From: Pseudomonadota bacterium
Lineage (GTDB): Bacteria; Bdellovibrionota_B; Oligoflexia; Silvanigrellales; Silvanigrellaceae
DNA length: 6,993 nucleotides
Direction of reading: 5' to 3'
Assembly: GCA_027490595.1 (NCBI GenBank)
Contig: JAIXXU010000132.1
Coordinates: 1 to 6,993, forward strand
Shown here piece by piece: positions 6,099-6,993 of the stretch; within the stretch, counting starts at the first letter, position 1, and the number at the start of each line of letters is the position of its first letter. Both the position numbers and the translations under genes were made by a program. A model generated the notes under the pieces. It saw nothing but the letters and a program-made list of their open reading frames with translations. It did no database searches and was not told the origin of the DNA.

Positions 6099-6993
6099 AT
6101 GCTAACTAAGGTAAAATATTCACCTAAAAATTTACATATTACAAAGAAATCACTCGTTTCAAAATCAACTGACTCACAAAGCTATTTTCCAAAAATATCA
6201 CCTTGTCTATCGTTGAAAAAGCTTATTTTAAGCGGCATTGGCTTATTTTTATTATTAAATCCTTTGATAAAAGGAGTTTCAGCGAAAAAAGTAAGTGGAG
6301 TAATTTTGAATTCAAACCAAAAATATACTGGTTTTGCTATACTTGACGAGGCTTTTACCAGCTATTTGAGTAATACTCTAGCTAATTGTGGTTACTCACT
6401 AATTATTACGGAAGATATTACAATAAAAATTAAATCAATTCAAATCATTAACATCCCAGTATTTGAAAATGAAATTTTTACAAGTATACTCCCAATAAAA
6501 GTTGAAAAGTTTTACCTAGGAATTAACCTGTTTCTAGAGAACTCGAACAAAAAAAGCAAAGTTAAAAATATTTGCATTGAAACTAAATTAGAAGAAACAA
6601 AGAATAAAATTCAAGAAATCGTGGAGCAAATAACATTAAAAAAAACAGAAAAATTATCAAAAATTCATGAGGCTTTTCAAAAATGGAAAATAGATGAATT
6701 TTCTTTTGATGAATTAAAGGAAAAAATCTCAACATTTGAAACAAGTGCTAAATATTATCAGTATATATGTGATACACTTTTTATAATTATTGGATTATGG
6801 ACGTTTTTAATTTATTCTTCAATAAAAAATCGTTTATATATCAAACAAAGAAGAGTTATAAACCATGCTTTATACAAAACCTCTAAAAACGAAGACATCA
6901 AGTTAAGAATTTTAAAAGTAAAAGATGACATTAAAAATTTAAAACTCTTAAAAAAAGAGTTAAAAAAAATTTCAAAAAACAAAAAAAAACAAT
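6099..6993 (+). CDS. Unrecognised lysine-rich membrane-anchored protein, open at the right edge
   Basis: The frame stays open for 298 complete codons to the window edge, so the gene is cut at its 3' end. I do not recognise a family. A basic 40-residue leader is followed by a hydrophobic stretch at about 42-57 (LILSGIGLFLLLNPLI). After this comes GVSAKK, which could be a long signal peptide with cleavage after Ala62, or a signal anchor. A 160-residue middle part follows, rich in Ile, Lys and Glu, with a probable helical or coiled section at about 161-215. A second hydrophobic segment lies at about 221-241 (YQYICDTLFIIIGLWTFLIY), then a very lysine-rich, helical tail (from about 243) ending in KKISKNKKKQ. 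The inferred topology is an external middle domain and a cytoplasmic basic tail. GC is about 25-30% in lines I counted, below the upstream genes, consistent with an accessory or poorly constrained gene. The strong ribosome-binding site and absence of stops support real coding. Confidence 0.75.
   Translation, partial: MLTKVKYSPKNLHITKKSLVSKSTDSQSYFPKISPCLSLKKLILSGIGLFLLLNPLIKGVSAKKVSGVILNSNQKYTGFAILDEAFTSYLSNTLANCGYSLIITEDITIKIKSIQIINIPVFENEIFTSILPIKVEKFYLGINLFLENSNKKSKVKNICIETKLEETKNKIQEIVEQITLKKTEKLSKIHEAFQKWKIDEFSFDELKEKISTFETSAKYYQYICDTLFIIIGLWTFLIYSSIKNRLYIKQRRVINHALYKTSKNEDIKLRILKVKDDIKNLKLLKKELKKISKNKKKQ

Noticed and set aside
6270..6700. TPM-domain or flagellar function for the right-edge protein
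   Set aside because: The layout (leader, external domain, second helix, basic tail) is reminiscent of TPM proteins, but I could not find their conserved motifs, and nearness to motB alone does not show a role in motility.
1..6993. CRISPR array, tRNA or rRNA gene, insertion sequence, phage genes
   Set aside because: I saw no regularly spaced repeats, cloverleaf or rRNA sequence, transposase or terminal inverted repeats on either strand.

Overview
The window reads as a piece of a moderately AT-rich bacterial chromosome. Protein signatures point to an alphaproteobacterium or a close relative. The RpoD tail closely resembles alphaproteobacterial housekeeping sigma factors. The AspRS motif 2 has the 'ADRAPGEFYQLD' form instead of the 'ADRQPEFTQID' form of E. 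coli. TrmD has 'DDKPAGGG' instead of 'DDRPYGGG'. This assignment comes from remembered family sequences, not from a search. The modest GC and long A/T runs would fit a host-associated or reduced-genome lineage, but that is inference.

Layout, all on the + strand. (1) 1-549: the last 182 codons of rpoD, cut by the window edge. (2) 603-4085: a tightly packed cluster of rimM, trmD (ATGA overlap with rimM), aspS (7-nt gap) and a small zinc-ribbon RNHCP-domain gene (9-nt gap). It serves ribosome maturation, tRNA m1G37 methylation and Asp-tRNA charging. The usual partners rpsP and rplS are absent around rimM-trmD. (3) 4086-4240: a 155-nt spacer with three alternating copies of an 8-nt CAAATTTT/AAAATTTG element. 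(4) 4241-5879: motA and motB, the ion-channel stator of a flagellar motor. motB is interrupted by an in-frame TAA at the end of a 17-T run and has a 16-A run about 100 nt later. Both runs keep the reading frame and the expected domain length, so they look like overwritten conserved sequence and not insertions. (5) 5880-6098: a spacer with a weak terminator-like hairpin. (6) 6099 to the right edge: a long open frame of at least 298 codons without a stop, preceded by a good Shine-Dalgarno sequence. It encodes an unrecognised, very AT-rich, probably membrane-anchored protein.

The window therefore joins a conserved translation cluster to a motility pair and then to an accessory-looking gene of different composition. 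I found no tRNA, rRNA, CRISPR array, insertion sequence or phage gene. The points most worth a second look are the double homopolymer damage in motB, the unknown right-edge gene, the missing glutamate in the TrmD CGRY motif, and the mixed tRNA-discrimination residues in AspRS.
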